From assembly GCF_002220365.1 (NCBI RefSeq), contig NZ_MTHB01000126.1:84797-148796 (forward strand): 64,000 nucleotides of DNA, read 5' to 3'. This stretch comes from Caballeronia sordidicola. GTDB taxonomy: Bacteria > Pseudomonadota > Gammaproteobacteria > Burkholderiales > Burkholderiaceae. Positions 46,037 to 55,759 of the stretch are shown here, piece by piece. Below the pieces are notes generated by a model. That model saw nothing but the letters and a program-made list of their open reading frames with translations, searched no databases and was not told the origin of the DNA. The first letter of the stretch is position 1; every line of letters starts with the position of its first letter. Both the position numbers and the translations under genes were made by a program.

Positions 46037-47544
46037 AACATCACTCCCCGTTCTGCCGCAATGTCCGCCACCGCTTGCCGGAATACGTCCGCGCGATGTG
46101 CGTAGTTTTTAAACATGTCGAAGCTGGCGCACGCAGGCGACAGCAATACCGCATCGCCAGGCTGGGCCAGATGCGCCGCCGCTTGCGTCGCGGCTTCAAG
46201 CGTCGTGTGGTCGTGCAGCGGCACATCCGTTTCGGCCAGCGCCTCACGAATGCGCGGTGCATCGCGGCCAATCAGCATCACCGCCCGGCACCAACGCGCG
46301 ACCGGCGCCGCGAGCGGCGAAAAATCCTGACCCTTGCCGTCGCCACCCGCGATCAGCAGCGTCTTCTGCGCCAAGCCATCGAGCGCCGCGACCGTCGCGC
46401 CGACGTTCGTGCCTTTGCTGTCATCGACGAAATCAATGCCTTCTATTTGCGCGATCACTTCCACGCGATGCGGCTCGCCCTTGTACTCACGCAAGCCATG
46501 CAGCAGCGAAGCGAGCGGCAAATTGATCGCCCTTGCGAGCGCCAAAGCAGCCAGCGCATTCGCCGCGTTATGCAGACCGCGAACGCGCAGCGCATCGACG
46601 GGCATCAGGCGTTTCGAATACACATTCGGCTCAGCGGCGACATCGCTTTTACGCCGGCGCGCGGGCGCGGGTTCATCGCTGAGATCGCGGTCATTGCCTT
46701 GCGCGAGCCATGCGATACCGTTCTCGCGCAGCAGACCGTAGTCGCCAAGACGCTTCGGCTCGTTCAGACCGAACGTGACCACCAGCGCGGGATTTCCCGA
46801 TCCCAGCGCCATGGTCCGCGCGTCGTCACGATTGAGCACGCGCACCGTCTTTTCACCAAAGATGCGGCCCTTCGCTGCGGCGTAAGCGTCGAGACCGCCA
46901 TGCCAGTCCAGATGATCCTGCGTAATGTTGAGCACAGCAGCAGCGTCCGGCGCGAACGAGTGTGCGGTCTCAAGCTGAAAACTCGACAACTCCAGCACCC
47001 AGACATCGGGCAGCGCGGTGGTGTCGATTGCTTCACTTAACTTGTCCAGCATCGCCGGGCTGATGTTTCCCGCCACCGCCGCGGTCTTGCCGGCACGTTC
47101 ACACAACAGCCCGGTCAGCGCGGTCGTCGTGGTCTTGCCGTTGGTGCCCGTAATGGCGATCACCTTCGGCGCATAGCCATTCGCGCCAAGCGACTTCAAC
47201 GCTTGCGCGAACAATTCCAGCTCGCCCCACACAGGGACGCCGCGTTCCCGCGCGGCGTCGAGGAGCGGCCTCAAATCATCAGCCAGAGGCGACAGTCCCG
47301 GGCTGATTGCAACAATCTCGATACCGCCATCGAGCAGCGCCGGCGTGAACTGACCGCCGACAAACTCCGCATCGATGCCATGCACAGCGAGTTCCGACAG
47401 GTTCGGCGGCGTGGCGCGGGTATCGGCCACGCGCAGACGGCACCCGTGACGCGCGCACCAGCGCGTCATCGCGAGGCCGGATTCACCGAGCCCCAGCACA
47501 AGCACCATCGGACTTTGCCGATCGAAGAACTTCTCGCCAAACAT
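46033..47544 (-). CDS. murD: UDP-MurNAc-L-alanine--D-glutamate ligase
   Basis: 503 residues, longer than the E. coli enzyme (438). ATP motif GTNGKTTTTALTG and C-terminal DDSKGTNVGATVAAL are intact. The extra length includes an insert around GNDRDLSDEPAPARRRKSDV between central domain strands. Follows mraY by 55 nt, overlaps ftsW by 4. Confidence 0.97.
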   Translation of the reverse strand: MFGEKFFDRQSPMVLVLGLGESGLAMTRWCARHGCRLRVADTRATPPNLSELAVHGIDAEFVGGQFTPALLDGGIEIVAISPGLSPLADDLRPLLDAARERGVPVWGELELFAQALKSLGANGYAPKVIAITGTNGKTTTTALTGLLCERAGKTAAVAGNISPAMLDKLSEAIDTTALPDVWVLELSSFQLETAHSFAPDAAAVLNITQDHLDWHGGLDAYAAAKGRIFGEKTVRVLNRDDARTMALGSGNPALVVTFGLNEPKRLGDYGLLRENGIAWLAQGNDRDLSDEPAPARRRKSDVAAEPNVYSKRLMPVDALRVRGLHNAANALAALALARAINLPLASLLHGLREYKGEPHRVEVIAQIEGIDFVDDSKGTNVGATVAALDGLAQKTLLIAGGDGKGQDFSPLAAPVARWCRAVMLIGRDAPRIREALAETDVPLHDHTTLEAATQAAAHLAQPGDAVLLSPACASFDMFKNYAHRADVFRQAVADIAAERGVML

Positions 47545-47599
47545 CGCTTTACCTTTTTCCCGACCAACTAAAAATCAACGCACGAATTTGCGTAACTTA

Positions 47600-48769
47600 T
47601 TAACGCAACTTCAGCGTCGACAAACCGAACAGACACAACATCAGCGTGATGATCCAGAAGCGCACGACGACTTGCGTTTCCTTCCATCCCGACAACTCGA
47701 AATGGTGATGCAGCGGCGCCATCTTGAAGATGCGCCGCCCTTCGCCGAAGCGTTTTTTCGTGTACTTGAAATAGCTCACCTGCATCATCACGGACACCGT
47801 TTCCGCGACGAACACGCCGCCCATGATGAACAGCACGACTTCCTGCCGTACGATCACGGCGATGGTCCCGAGCGCCCCGCCGAGCGCGAGCGCGCCGACA
47901 TCGCCCATGAAGACTTGCGCGGGGTGCGTGTTGTACCAGAGAAACGCGAGCCCCGCGCCCCCCATTGCAGAACAAAAAATCAGCAATTCGCCCGCGCCAG
48001 GAATATGTGGGAACAACAAGTATTTCGAGTACACCGAGCTACCCATCACATAAGCAAACGCGCCAAGCGATGCGCCCACCAGCACGACCGGCATGATGAC
48101 GAGACCGTCGAGGCCATCGGTGAGATTCACCGCGTTGCTCGAACCGACGATCACCAAGTATGTCATCGCGATGAAGCCCCACGTGCCGAGCGGATAGCTG
48201 ATCGATTTGAGGAACGGCAACATCAGGTCGGCGCGGGCGGGCAAGCCCATCGACAAGCCGCTTCGCACCCACGCCATGAACAGGTCGAACACGCGTGCGT
48301 TGTTCGCCTCCGACACACTGAACGCGAGATACACGGCGGCGAACAAACCAATCACCGATTGCCAGAAATATTTTTCCCGCGACGACATTCCGCGCGGGTC
48401 TTTATGCACGACCTTCCTGTAGTCATCGACCCAGCCGATCACGCCGTAACCGAACGTGACGAGCATCACGATCCACACGAAGCGATTGGTCAGGTCGGCC
48501 CAAAGCAACGTGGAAAATGCAATGCCTAACAGGATCAACACGCCACCCATGGTCGGTGTGCCGGACTTCACCAAATGCGTTTGCGGGCCGTTCGTACGCA
48601 CGGCCTGACCGACTTTCAAAGAGGTCAATTTGCGAATCACCCACGGACCGCAAACGAGGCCGACGAACAACGCCGTGATCGTCGCGCCGACTGCGCGGAA
48701 CGTGAGGTAGGTAAACACGCGCAGAAAACTGGCGTCATTCTGAAGCCATTGCGCGAGTGCGAGTAGCAT
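47600..48769 (-). CDS. mraY: Phospho-N-acetylmuramoyl-pentapeptide transferase
   Basis: 389 residues, ten membrane helices. Forms lipid I from UDP-MurNAc-pentapeptide and undecaprenyl phosphate. HLVKSGTPTMGG, the acidic motif NLTDGLDGL and FMGDVGALALGGALG hold the catalytic aspartates; PLHHHFELSGWKE is the conserved C-terminal loop. Confidence 0.98.
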   Translation of the reverse strand: MLLALAQWLQNDASFLRVFTYLTFRAVGATITALFVGLVCGPWVIRKLTSLKVGQAVRTNGPQTHLVKSGTPTMGGVLILLGIAFSTLLWADLTNRFVWIVMLVTFGYGVIGWVDDYRKVVHKDPRGMSSREKYFWQSVIGLFAAVYLAFSVSEANNARVFDLFMAWVRSGLSMGLPARADLMLPFLKSISYPLGTWGFIAMTYLVIVGSSNAVNLTDGLDGLVIMPVVLVGASLGAFAYVMGSSVYSKYLLFPHIPGAGELLIFCSAMGGAGLAFLWYNTHPAQVFMGDVGALALGGALGTIAVIVRQEVVLFIMGGVFVAETVSVMMQVSYFKYTKKRFGEGRRIFKMAPLHHHFELSGWKETQVVVRFWIITLMLCLFGLSTLKLR

Positions 48770-48784
48770 GCTGGTCCTTCTTCT

Positions 48785-50197
48785 TCATTGCGCAGCAGGC
48801 GTAGCGCCCGCTGCGGGTTGGTGTGGACTCGTCACGGCGTCCACCACGCGTTCCATCTGCATGAAGCGCGAGCCTTTCACGAGAAACGTGGCGTCGGGTC
48901 CGAAGCCGGCGCCGGTGAGTGCTGCAATGAGTGAGGTGATATCGGTGAAATGTTGTCCTGCCGGGCCGAAGACTTTGCTTGAATCGATGCTCGCGTCGCC
49001 GAGTGCATAAAGCGCGTCGATACCCCGTTGCGCCGCGTAAGCACCCACTTCACGATGAAACGCGGGGCCCTGGTCGCCGACCTCGCCCATGTCGCCCATG
49101 ACCAGCACGCGCGGCGACGGTTGCGATGCGAGCACGTCGATAGCCGCGCGCATGGAGTCGGGATTCGAGTTGTACGTATCGTCGATAACAGTCGCGCCTT
49201 CGATCGGTTTAAGCACCGCGCGCTTTACTTGCAGGCGGCCCTTTACCGGCTCAAAAGCTTCGAGCCCGCGCTTGAGCGCGTCGAGTGAAACGTTCGCAGC
49301 AAGAGCGGCAGCCGTAGCCGCCAACGCGTTGCGCGCGTTGTGTTCGCCCAGTACCTGCAACACGACGTCGAGCGAGCCCCGCGGCGTGTTGATCTTGAGC
49401 GTCGCGCCAACCAGCCTTCCAGTCACCGCCGCTTCAGTTTGCGACGCGTCCGTATGCAACGCGAAATCCAGACTCGGATTGCCCGTGGCGGCGACGCGCC
49501 AGATGCTCGCGTATTTGTCGTCGGCGGGGAAAACGGCCGTGCCGTTGGCGGCCAGCGCGTGAATCACCGATGCATGCTCCAGCGCCACCGCTTCCACCGT
49601 CGCCATGAATTCCTGATGCTCGCGCTGCGCGTTGTTGACGACAGCGACCGTCGGCGCGGCGATCTTGCCGAGCGTTTCGGTTTCGCCCGGGTGATTCATG
49701 CCGATCTCGATGACCGCCAGCTTGTGCGTTTCATTCAGACGAAACAATGTCAACGGCAAGCCGATGTCGTTGTTGAAATTGCCCGCCGTCGCAAGTCGCG
49801 CGCTTTCGCCCACAGCAGCCGCGAGGATCGACGCGATCATTTCCTTGACGGTAGTCTTGCCATTGCTGCCGGTGACCGCAATCAGCGGAATCGTAAAACG
49901 CTTGCGCCAGCCGTGGGCCAACGCGCCGAGCGCCACACGCGTGTCCCTGACCTTGATCGCGGGCACGTGAAAATCGTCCGGCGTGCGCGTGACCAACGCC
50001 GCGGCAATGCCTCGCTGCGCCACTTGCGGCAGGAAAGTGTGGGCATCGAAACGATCGCCCTTGATCGCGATGAACAGATCACCCGGACCCGCCGTGCGGC
50101 TATCTGTCGATACCCGGTCGAACGTGACGTTTTCATCGCCGAAAACGATTGCACCCGGAATCTGCAAAGCGGCGTCGCTTAGCGTAAACAGCGTCAT
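48785..50197 (-). CDS. murF: UDP-MurNAc-tripeptide--D-alanyl-D-alanine ligase
   Basis: 470 residues. ATP motif VTGSNGKTTVKEMIASIL, and DDTYNSNPDSMRAAIDVL and VMGDMGEVG in the C-terminal half. Adds the dipeptide from Ddl. Overlaps murE by 4 nt; mraY starts 15 nt later. The C-terminal tail (HQPAAGATPAAQ) is variable. Confidence 0.97.
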   Translation of the reverse strand: MTLFTLSDAALQIPGAIVFGDENVTFDRVSTDSRTAGPGDLFIAIKGDRFDAHTFLPQVAQRGIAAALVTRTPDDFHVPAIKVRDTRVALGALAHGWRKRFTIPLIAVTGSNGKTTVKEMIASILAAAVGESARLATAGNFNNDIGLPLTLFRLNETHKLAVIEIGMNHPGETETLGKIAAPTVAVVNNAQREHQEFMATVEAVALEHASVIHALAANGTAVFPADDKYASIWRVAATGNPSLDFALHTDASQTEAAVTGRLVGATLKINTPRGSLDVVLQVLGEHNARNALAATAAALAANVSLDALKRGLEAFEPVKGRLQVKRAVLKPIEGATVIDDTYNSNPDSMRAAIDVLASQPSPRVLVMGDMGEVGDQGPAFHREVGAYAAQRGIDALYALGDASIDSSKVFGPAGQHFTDITSLIAALTGAGFGPDATFLVKGSRFMQMERVVDAVTSPHQPAAGATPAAQ

Positions 50198-51738
50198 TCG
50201 CCACCTCCGCGCGCTTGCGTGGCGCGAGCGGCAAGCGCCAGGCGTGCGTGATCCTGATCGGAGAAAGCGCGCTTTTTTCCCATGATTTCCTGTGTGGCTT
50301 CGTGGCCCTTGCCGGCCAGCACGACCACATCCTCACGCGCCGCGGTGCGGATCGCCTGGAGGATCGCGCTCGCGCGGTCTTCTATGCGGCGCGCTTTCGA
50401 CGCGTCCTGAAAGCCGGCTGCAACCTGATCGATGATCGCAAGCGGGTCTTCCCCACGCGGGTTGTCGCTGGTAATCACGACGTGATCCGCATTCTTCTCC
50501 GCGATAGCGCCCATCAGCGGACGCTTGGTTGCATCGCGATCACCGCCGCAGCCGAACATACAGATCAACTGACCGCCACGCGCTTCGGCGATCGGCCGCA
50601 GCGCCGCCAGCGTTTTCTCGAGTGCGTCCGGCGTATGCGCGTAATCGATCACCACCAGCGGCTCATCGCTCTGCAAACGGCCGCCGAGGCGTTGCATCCG
50701 TCCACTCACCGGTTCGAGCTTCGCGATCTGCGCGAGCGCAGCGTCGAGCGGAATCTGCGCCGCCAGCAACGCGCCCAGCACGCCGAGCAGATTGCTCACG
50801 TTGAACTCGCCAAGCGTCGCGACTTCCACGTCGGCGTCGCCCCAATCGGAACTCAGGTGGAACGCCGTGCCCGAAGCGGTTGCGCGCACGCGGCTGGCAA
50901 GCAATACGGCGTCGGCTTTCACTTCAGCGCCAGCGGCGTTTTCAACAATTCCATACGCAATCGTTCGCGTCCTGCCGTGACACGATGCAATCAAACGCTG
51001 ACCAGCCGGGTCGTCGCGATTGATGACCGCAGCTTTCAAAGCCGGCCACGCGAACAGCTTCGCCTTAGCCCCTTCGTACGCGGCGAACGTGCCGTGGTAA
51101 TCGAGATGATCCTGGGTCAAATTCGTGAAAATGGCGATGTCGAACTTCGTGCCATTCACGCGCCCTTGATGCAGCGCATGCGACGACACTTCCATTGCCA
51201 CGGCCTTCGCGCCGTCGATCTTGAACTGAGCAAACGTGCGTTGCAGTTGCGGGGCGTCGGGCGTCGTAAAACCCGAATGCACGAGCTTGCCCGGCATACC
51301 GCTTCCGAGCGTACCGACCACCGCGCACGGCGCTCCCAACGCCGACAGCGCCGTCGCGAGCCAATGGCTGCACGACGTCTTGCCGTTGGTTCCGGTCACG
51401 CCCGCGACCAGCATGGATTCGGTGGGCTCGCCGTACCACGCCGACGCAATCGGGCCGGCCAGTTCATTCAGCGCCTTGACCGCGAATGCACGCGACGCGT
51501 CCGGCTTGCCGCTGAAATTCTCTGGCTGATACAGCACGGCAGCAGCGCCGTTTTCGAGCGCGGCATCGATGAAAGGACGGCTGTCCGCTCCATCCACGGC
51601 GTAGGCAAAAAACACATCACCGGGCTTCAGTGAGCGCGAGTCGGCATGCAATTGCGCATCGGCACTCGCGTGCGCACGCAACCACTCGACCGCTTTCGCG
51701 ATCTGCGTCTGCTGCTTGACCAAGTCCAAACCGCTCAT
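50194..51738 (-). CDS. murE: UDP-MurNAc-L-Ala-D-Glu--meso-diaminopimelate ligase
   Basis: 514 residues. ATP motif GVTGTNGKTSCSHWLA. The DNPR motif (TSDNPRGEDP) shows selectivity for meso-diaminopimelate rather than lysine, as expected for a Gram-negative. Carbamylated-lysine region MEVSSHALHQGRV. Overlaps ftsI and murF by 4 nt each. Confidence 0.98.
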   Translation of the reverse strand: MSGLDLVKQQTQIAKAVEWLRAHASADAQLHADSRSLKPGDVFFAYAVDGADSRPFIDAALENGAAAVLYQPENFSGKPDASRAFAVKALNELAGPIASAWYGEPTESMLVAGVTGTNGKTSCSHWLATALSALGAPCAVVGTLGSGMPGKLVHSGFTTPDAPQLQRTFAQFKIDGAKAVAMEVSSHALHQGRVNGTKFDIAIFTNLTQDHLDYHGTFAAYEGAKAKLFAWPALKAAVINRDDPAGQRLIASCHGRTRTIAYGIVENAAGAEVKADAVLLASRVRATASGTAFHLSSDWGDADVEVATLGEFNVSNLLGVLGALLAAQIPLDAALAQIAKLEPVSGRMQRLGGRLQSDEPLVVIDYAHTPDALEKTLAALRPIAEARGGQLICMFGCGGDRDATKRPLMGAIAEKNADHVVITSDNPRGEDPLAIIDQVAAGFQDASKARRIEDRASAILQAIRTAAREDVVVLAGKGHEATQEIMGKKRAFSDQDHARLALAARATQARGGGE

Positions 51739-53600
51739 CGAACGACTCCCGGGTGATTCTTCGGATTCGTCGATACCTTCAGCTTCTTCGGTGCATTCGT
51801 GTTCGTGTTCGTCGCGTTCGGCTTCTTGATGTCGGTAGCAGGCGTGCTGGAGGCGGGGTCGTCGGACACCACCATCTGCTTCACCGCCATGTCCGGCGGA
51901 ATGTTCAGTGAACGCAAGGTATCGCCGGCGATTGCCGAGAACACCGGACCCGACACCTGGCCGCCAAAGTGGCTGCCGGCCGTCGGTTCATCGACTGAAA
52001 CGGCCACCACGATGCGCGGATCCGGCATGGGTCCCATGCCGACAAACGATGCGCGATACCGCGATTTATCGTAGCCACGTCCTGCGTGTTTGTACGCCGT
52101 GCCCGACTTCCCACCCACGCGATACCCCGGCACCGCTGCATCCGGCGACGTGCCGCCCTTCGCCGTCACCATTTCCAGCATGGCGCGCACTTCACGCGCG
52201 GTGGTCGGCGCAAACACTTGCGGCCCGGTCACAGGCGCGTCGCCCGGCGTCCGGAAAATAGAGACCGGCAACACCTGCCCGTCATGCGCGATGGCCGTGT
52301 AGGCACGCGCCAACTGGAACAGCGACGCCGATAGGCCGTATCCATACGACATGGTCGCCTGCTCGATCCGGCGCCAGCTTTTCCACGGCCGCAGCCGACC
52401 CGACACCGCGCCCGGGAAACCCACCTTCGGCGCCTGCCCGAGCCCGATGCTCGTATACATGTTCCACATCTCTTCGGGCCTCAACTGCATCGCGATCTTG
52501 GTGGCGCCAATGTTGCTCGACTTCTGGATCACGCCGCCCACGGTCAACACGCCGAACCCCGAGTCGTCGGTGATACGCGCGCCGTCGAGCACGAACGAAC
52601 CGTTGCCGGTATCCACGAGCGTGTTCGGCGTGACGCGATGCAAATCGAGCGCCAGCGAAATGGTGAACGGCTTCATGATCGAGCCCGGCTCGAACGTGTC
52701 CGTCATGATCCGGTTGCGCAACTGCTCGCCGGTCATACGCGAGCGGTCGTTCGGGTTGTAGGTCGGATAGTTGACGAGCGCCAGCACTTCGCCGGTCTTT
52801 ACGTCAATCACGATCGCCGCACCCGCCTTCGCCTTGAACTTCTCCACGGCTGCTTTCAGGTTCGTGTACGCGATGTACTGGATCTTGCTGTCGATCGACA
52901 ACTCCACGTCGTCACCGTTATGCGGCACGACTTGCTCGTCCACGTCCTCGACGATGTGACCCATCCGGTCCTTGATCACGCGACGCATGCCCGGCGTACC
53001 GGCGAGAACGCCCTGATCGCCAAGTTCGACGCCTTCCTGACCCTTGTCTTCAATATTAGTAAAGCCGATCAGATGCGCCGTGATCTCGCCTTCCGGATAG
53101 AAGCGCTTGTATTCACCACGCGAATAAATGCCGGGGATGTCGAGGGCCGCGACTTTCTGCGCGACCTCGATCGACACCTGGCGCTTCACGTAGACAAAGG
53201 TCTTGTCCATGGAGAGCTTGGCGCGCAATTCCTTCGGCGACATATCGAGCAGCGTGGCGAGCTGGCCGAGCTTGTCGGCGCCGAGATCGTCGGGAACGGC
53301 TTCGGGGATTGCCCAGATTGCCTTCACCGGCAAACTGGTCGCGAGCACGAGGCCGTTGCGGTCCTTGATCTGGCCGCGCGTGGCCGGCATTTCGAGCGTG
53401 CGCTGATAACGGCTTTCACCCTGCTTCTTGAAGAAGGCGTTACCCGGGCCCTGGATCCAAAACGCACGCCCCGCGAGCGCGACGAATGCCATGAACAGCA
53501 TGAACACGACGAGCTTCGAGCGCCACATGGGGAGGCGCACGGAGAGAATGGGATTGGGCGTGAAGGCGACGCCCTTGTTTTTCTTTGGCGACGGTTTCAT
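51735..53600 (-). CDS. ftsI: Septal transpeptidase FtsI (PBP3)
   Basis: 621 residues. One membrane helix at about 29-46 (KLVVFMLFMAFVALAGRAFW), a PBP dimer domain, then a transpeptidase with S307-x-x-K310 (EPGSIMKPF), SSN at 361-363 and KSGT at 498-501. The C-terminal Asn/Thr/Pro/Lys-rich tail of about 60 residues is poorly conserved. Overlaps ftsL and murE by 4 nt. Confidence 0.97.
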   Translation of the reverse strand: MKPSPKKNKGVAFTPNPILSVRLPMWRSKLVVFMLFMAFVALAGRAFWIQGPGNAFFKKQGESRYQRTLEMPATRGQIKDRNGLVLATSLPVKAIWAIPEAVPDDLGADKLGQLATLLDMSPKELRAKLSMDKTFVYVKRQVSIEVAQKVAALDIPGIYSRGEYKRFYPEGEITAHLIGFTNIEDKGQEGVELGDQGVLAGTPGMRRVIKDRMGHIVEDVDEQVVPHNGDDVELSIDSKIQYIAYTNLKAAVEKFKAKAGAAIVIDVKTGEVLALVNYPTYNPNDRSRMTGEQLRNRIMTDTFEPGSIMKPFTISLALDLHRVTPNTLVDTGNGSFVLDGARITDDSGFGVLTVGGVIQKSSNIGATKIAMQLRPEEMWNMYTSIGLGQAPKVGFPGAVSGRLRPWKSWRRIEQATMSYGYGLSASLFQLARAYTAIAHDGQVLPVSIFRTPGDAPVTGPQVFAPTTAREVRAMLEMVTAKGGTSPDAAVPGYRVGGKSGTAYKHAGRGYDKSRYRASFVGMGPMPDPRIVVAVSVDEPTAGSHFGGQVSGPVFSAIAGDTLRSLNIPPDMAVKQMVVSDDPASSTPATDIKKPNATNTNTNAPKKLKVSTNPKNHPGVVR

Positions 53601-53941
53601 CGTTTCACCCCGCGTGCGGGAGGAGCCGACGCCGGAACAGGCGCAGGCAACGGCGCGTCCGTGGCCTTCGACGTCGCCGGGTCATAGTTCAGATATTGCG
53701 TGCGGCCCGTGGTGACGGGCTGCATTTTCAGGGACGTAGTGGCCAACTGCTCGATACGCGAAGTTTTCGACAACGCGCTCTGCTGATATTGAAGCTGCGA
53801 AAAATCCTGCTGCAACTGACGCTCTTCCGACTGCGCCCGCTGCACATTGATAAAAATCTGCCGTTGCTTGTTCGAGGCGCTCACCGCCGACAACGCGCAG
53901 CCGAGCACAACGATCAACAGGAAGATGTTGAGACGGTTCAT
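53597..53941 (-). CDS. ftsL: Cell division protein FtsL
   Basis: 114 residues. Bitopic with helix at residues 3-20 (RLNIFLLIVVLGCALSAV) and a coiled coil after it (NKQRQIFINVQRAQSEERQL). Activates FtsWI with FtsB and FtsQ. Pro/Ala-rich tail. Position between rsmH and ftsI supports the call in a weakly conserved family. Confidence 0.93.
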   Translation of the reverse strand: MNRLNIFLLIVVLGCALSAVSASNKQRQIFINVQRAQSEERQLQQDFSQLQYQQSALSKTSRIEQLATTSLKMQPVTTGRTQYLNYDPATSKATDAPLPAPVPASAPPARGVKR

Positions 53942-54915
53942 GGTGCCGTCTGCCCGGTAGTCTGCGCAGTAACACGCTCGGCAATCCGCATCACGGCGGA
54001 ACGCGCGCGCGGGTTCGCCGCGACTTCCGCGTCAGACGCAAAGACACGGCCAATCAGCTTGAGCGGCGGACTGGGTAGATCAGCGGCGCGAATCGGCAGG
54101 CGGCGGTCGATCGCAGGCCCGCTCGCGTGGGCCTGCATGAAGCGTTTGACGATCCGGTCCTCGAGCGAATGAAAGCTGATCACGACGAGGCGCCCCCCTT
54201 GCTCCAACAACGCCAATGCTGCGTCCAGAACTACTTGCAGCTCCGCAAGCTCTTGATTGATGTGAATCCGTATAGCCTGAAAGGTGCGGGTTGCCGGATC
54301 CTTACCCTTCTCACGGGTTTTGACGACATGACCCACGATTTGGGCAAGCTCGCCCGTGGTGACGAGAGGCCCAAGACGATCGGACTCTGCCCGGCGAGCA
54401 ACAAGCGCCTTTGCAATCTGAAAAGCAAACCGTTCTTCCCCATAATCTTTAATCACCTCCGTCAATTCCTGCACCGTTGCCCGCGCCAGCCATTGCGCGG
54501 CAGATTCGCCACGGCTCGGGTCCATCCGCATGTCGAGCGGGCCATCGGCCCTGAAGCTGAAGCCTCGATCCGGATCGTCCACTTGCGGCGACGACACCCC
54601 GAGATCCAGCAACACGCCCGACACTTTCTCGACTCCTCGCTCGGCAGCGGCATCCGCTAACGAGGCGAAACTCTCATGCACTATGGAAAATCTTGAATCC
54701 TGAATCTGTGTCGCTGTAGCAATAGCCAACGGGTCTTTGTCGAACCCGATCAGGCGGCCAGCTTCACCCAGCTTCGTCAGGATCAGACGGCTATGGCCGC
54801 CGCGCCCGAACGTTCCATCTATATAAGTACCGTCCACACGTGTAATCAGCGCATCTACCGCTTCATCCAGCAGCACCGTGCGATGCTGCAATTCATTTTT
54901 CATCGCAGGAGCCAT
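53938..54915 (-). CDS. rsmH: 16S rRNA (cytosine-1402-N4)-methyltransferase
   Basis: 325 residues. Uses SAM to methylate C1402 in the decoding centre. HRTVLLDEAVDAL, TFGRGGHSRLIL (SAM loop), LLDLGVSSPQVDDPDRGFSF and ISFHSLEDRIVKRFM are the family motifs. ATG 54915 (MAPAMKNELQ) is used; ATG 54903 (MKNELQHRT) is possible. 16 nt after mraZ. Confidence 0.97.
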   Translation of the reverse strand: MAPAMKNELQHRTVLLDEAVDALITRVDGTYIDGTFGRGGHSRLILTKLGEAGRLIGFDKDPLAIATATQIQDSRFSIVHESFASLADAAAERGVEKVSGVLLDLGVSSPQVDDPDRGFSFRADGPLDMRMDPSRGESAAQWLARATVQELTEVIKDYGEERFAFQIAKALVARRAESDRLGPLVTTGELAQIVGHVVKTREKGKDPATRTFQAIRIHINQELAELQVVLDAALALLEQGGRLVVISFHSLEDRIVKRFMQAHASGPAIDRRLPIRAADLPSPPLKLIGRVFASDAEVAANPRARSAVMRIAERVTAQTTGQTAP

Positions 54916-54931
54916 GTTCTTTAGCGCCGCG

Positions 54932-55360
54932 TCAAAACGTAAAACTCTTGAGCGCGTCGGGCATGCCTTGCGCCATTGCCGCTTTTTCCTTCTCGGTGTA
55001 AGTCACCGCGTCCCACACTTCCAGGTAGTTACCCATGCCGAGCAGCGTCACTTCTTTTGCCAGCGATGCCGCCGCGCGTAATTCCGGCGATACCAATACC
55101 CGTCCAGCGCTATCGAGCTCGACATCCATGGCGTTGCCGAGATAGATCCGGCGAACCCAGATTGCGTCCATAGGGAGTGCAGCGATTTTCGAGCGAAAGA
55201 TTTCCCACTCAGGGCGTGGAAAGAGCAACAGGCATCCATCCGGGCTCTTAGTGAGCGTAACCCGGCCTTCTGCCTGTCCTTGCAGCGCTTCGCGATAGCG
55301 AGACGGGACAGACATCCGTCCTTTCGCATCGAGCGACAGCGCCGAAGCCCCTTGGAACAC
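54932..55360 (-). CDS. mraZ: Transcriptional regulator MraZ
   Basis: 142 residues. AbrB-like doubled DNA-binding fold that represses the dcw operon; the two halves are FQGASALSLDAKGRMSVPSR and AMDVELDSAGRVLVSPELR. The start is GTG 55360, preceded by AGGAGAGG; the frame runs further up to 55396, but relatives begin MFQGASAL. Four GTG-type repeats lie 73-108 nt upstream and are its likely target. Confidence 0.94.
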   Translation of the reverse strand: MFQGASALSLDAKGRMSVPSRYREALQGQAEGRVTLTKSPDGCLLLFPRPEWEIFRSKIAALPMDAIWVRRIYLGNAMDVELDSAGRVLVSPELRAAASLAKEVTLLGMGNYLEVWDAVTYTEKEKAAMAQGMPDALKSFTF

Positions 55361-55432
55361 TCGCCCTCTCCTCTTCGCGCCACAGCGGCGCGTCACAACT
55401 TTGTTGAAATATGCCTGAAAGTGCTCGTTGAA

Positions 55433-55468
55433 TCACACAAAAATACACTTTCTCACACCATTTCCCAC
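55433..55468 (-). promoter_or_regulatory. MraZ operator: four repeats at 10-bp spacing
   Basis: Minus-strand boxes are GTGGGA (55468-55463), GTGTGA (55458-55453), GTGTAT (55448-55443) and GTGTGA (55438-55433), with starts exactly 10 bp apart. MraZ is known to bind direct repeats of TGGGN/GTG(G/T)G type spaced by about 5 nt. The first box overlaps the -10 by 2 bases, so binding would block the promoter. Confidence 0.82.
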
Positions 55469-55495
55469 TGTAGAGGAAGGCATTTCACCGGTCAA
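55467..55495 (-). promoter_or_regulatory. Promoter of the dcw operon (Pmra)
   Basis: Minus strand: TTGACC (55495-55490), 17-nt spacer, TACAGT (55472-55467). The start of transcription is expected near 55460, inside the MraZ array. This gives an mraZ leader of about 100 nt. The remaining gap to 55724 shows no gene. Confidence 0.75.
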
Positions 55496-55724
55496 TACGA
55501 TCTGGCATTTTTTGACTAAATTTGTTTGTTAGAACAATGACTTAGCGCAGACCGCTAAAGTAGGGTGAAATTTTGAAAAGCGTTATGAATGAATGATGTA
55601 GTGGCGAATGTGAAGGTAGTACGTGAGATGACGGGCAAAAGACCAGGGAGAATTTTGTTCCTCGAAGGCTTGAACGAGGAATTGCGGGTCAGATGGGACG
55701 CAGAAAACTGCAGAGAAGTGAGAA

Positions 55725-55752
55725 CGCCTCTCGCCGGAGTCGGCGAGAGGCG
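55725..55752 (-). terminator. Strong hairpin after coq7
   Basis: CGCCTCTCGCCG (55725-55736) pairs perfectly with CGGCGAGAGGCG (55741-55752) around GAGT. It is 8 nt past the coq7 stop. The minus-strand sequence after it is TTCTCACTTC rather than a U-run, so termination may be incomplete. Confidence 0.6.
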
Positions 55753-55759
55753 CGATTGC

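Noticed and set aside
55361..55396. Longer MraZ N-terminus starting at 55396
   Set aside because: The GTG at 55360 has a strong Shine-Dalgarno and matches the usual family start; the extra 12 residues (MTRRCGAKRRGR) are atypical.
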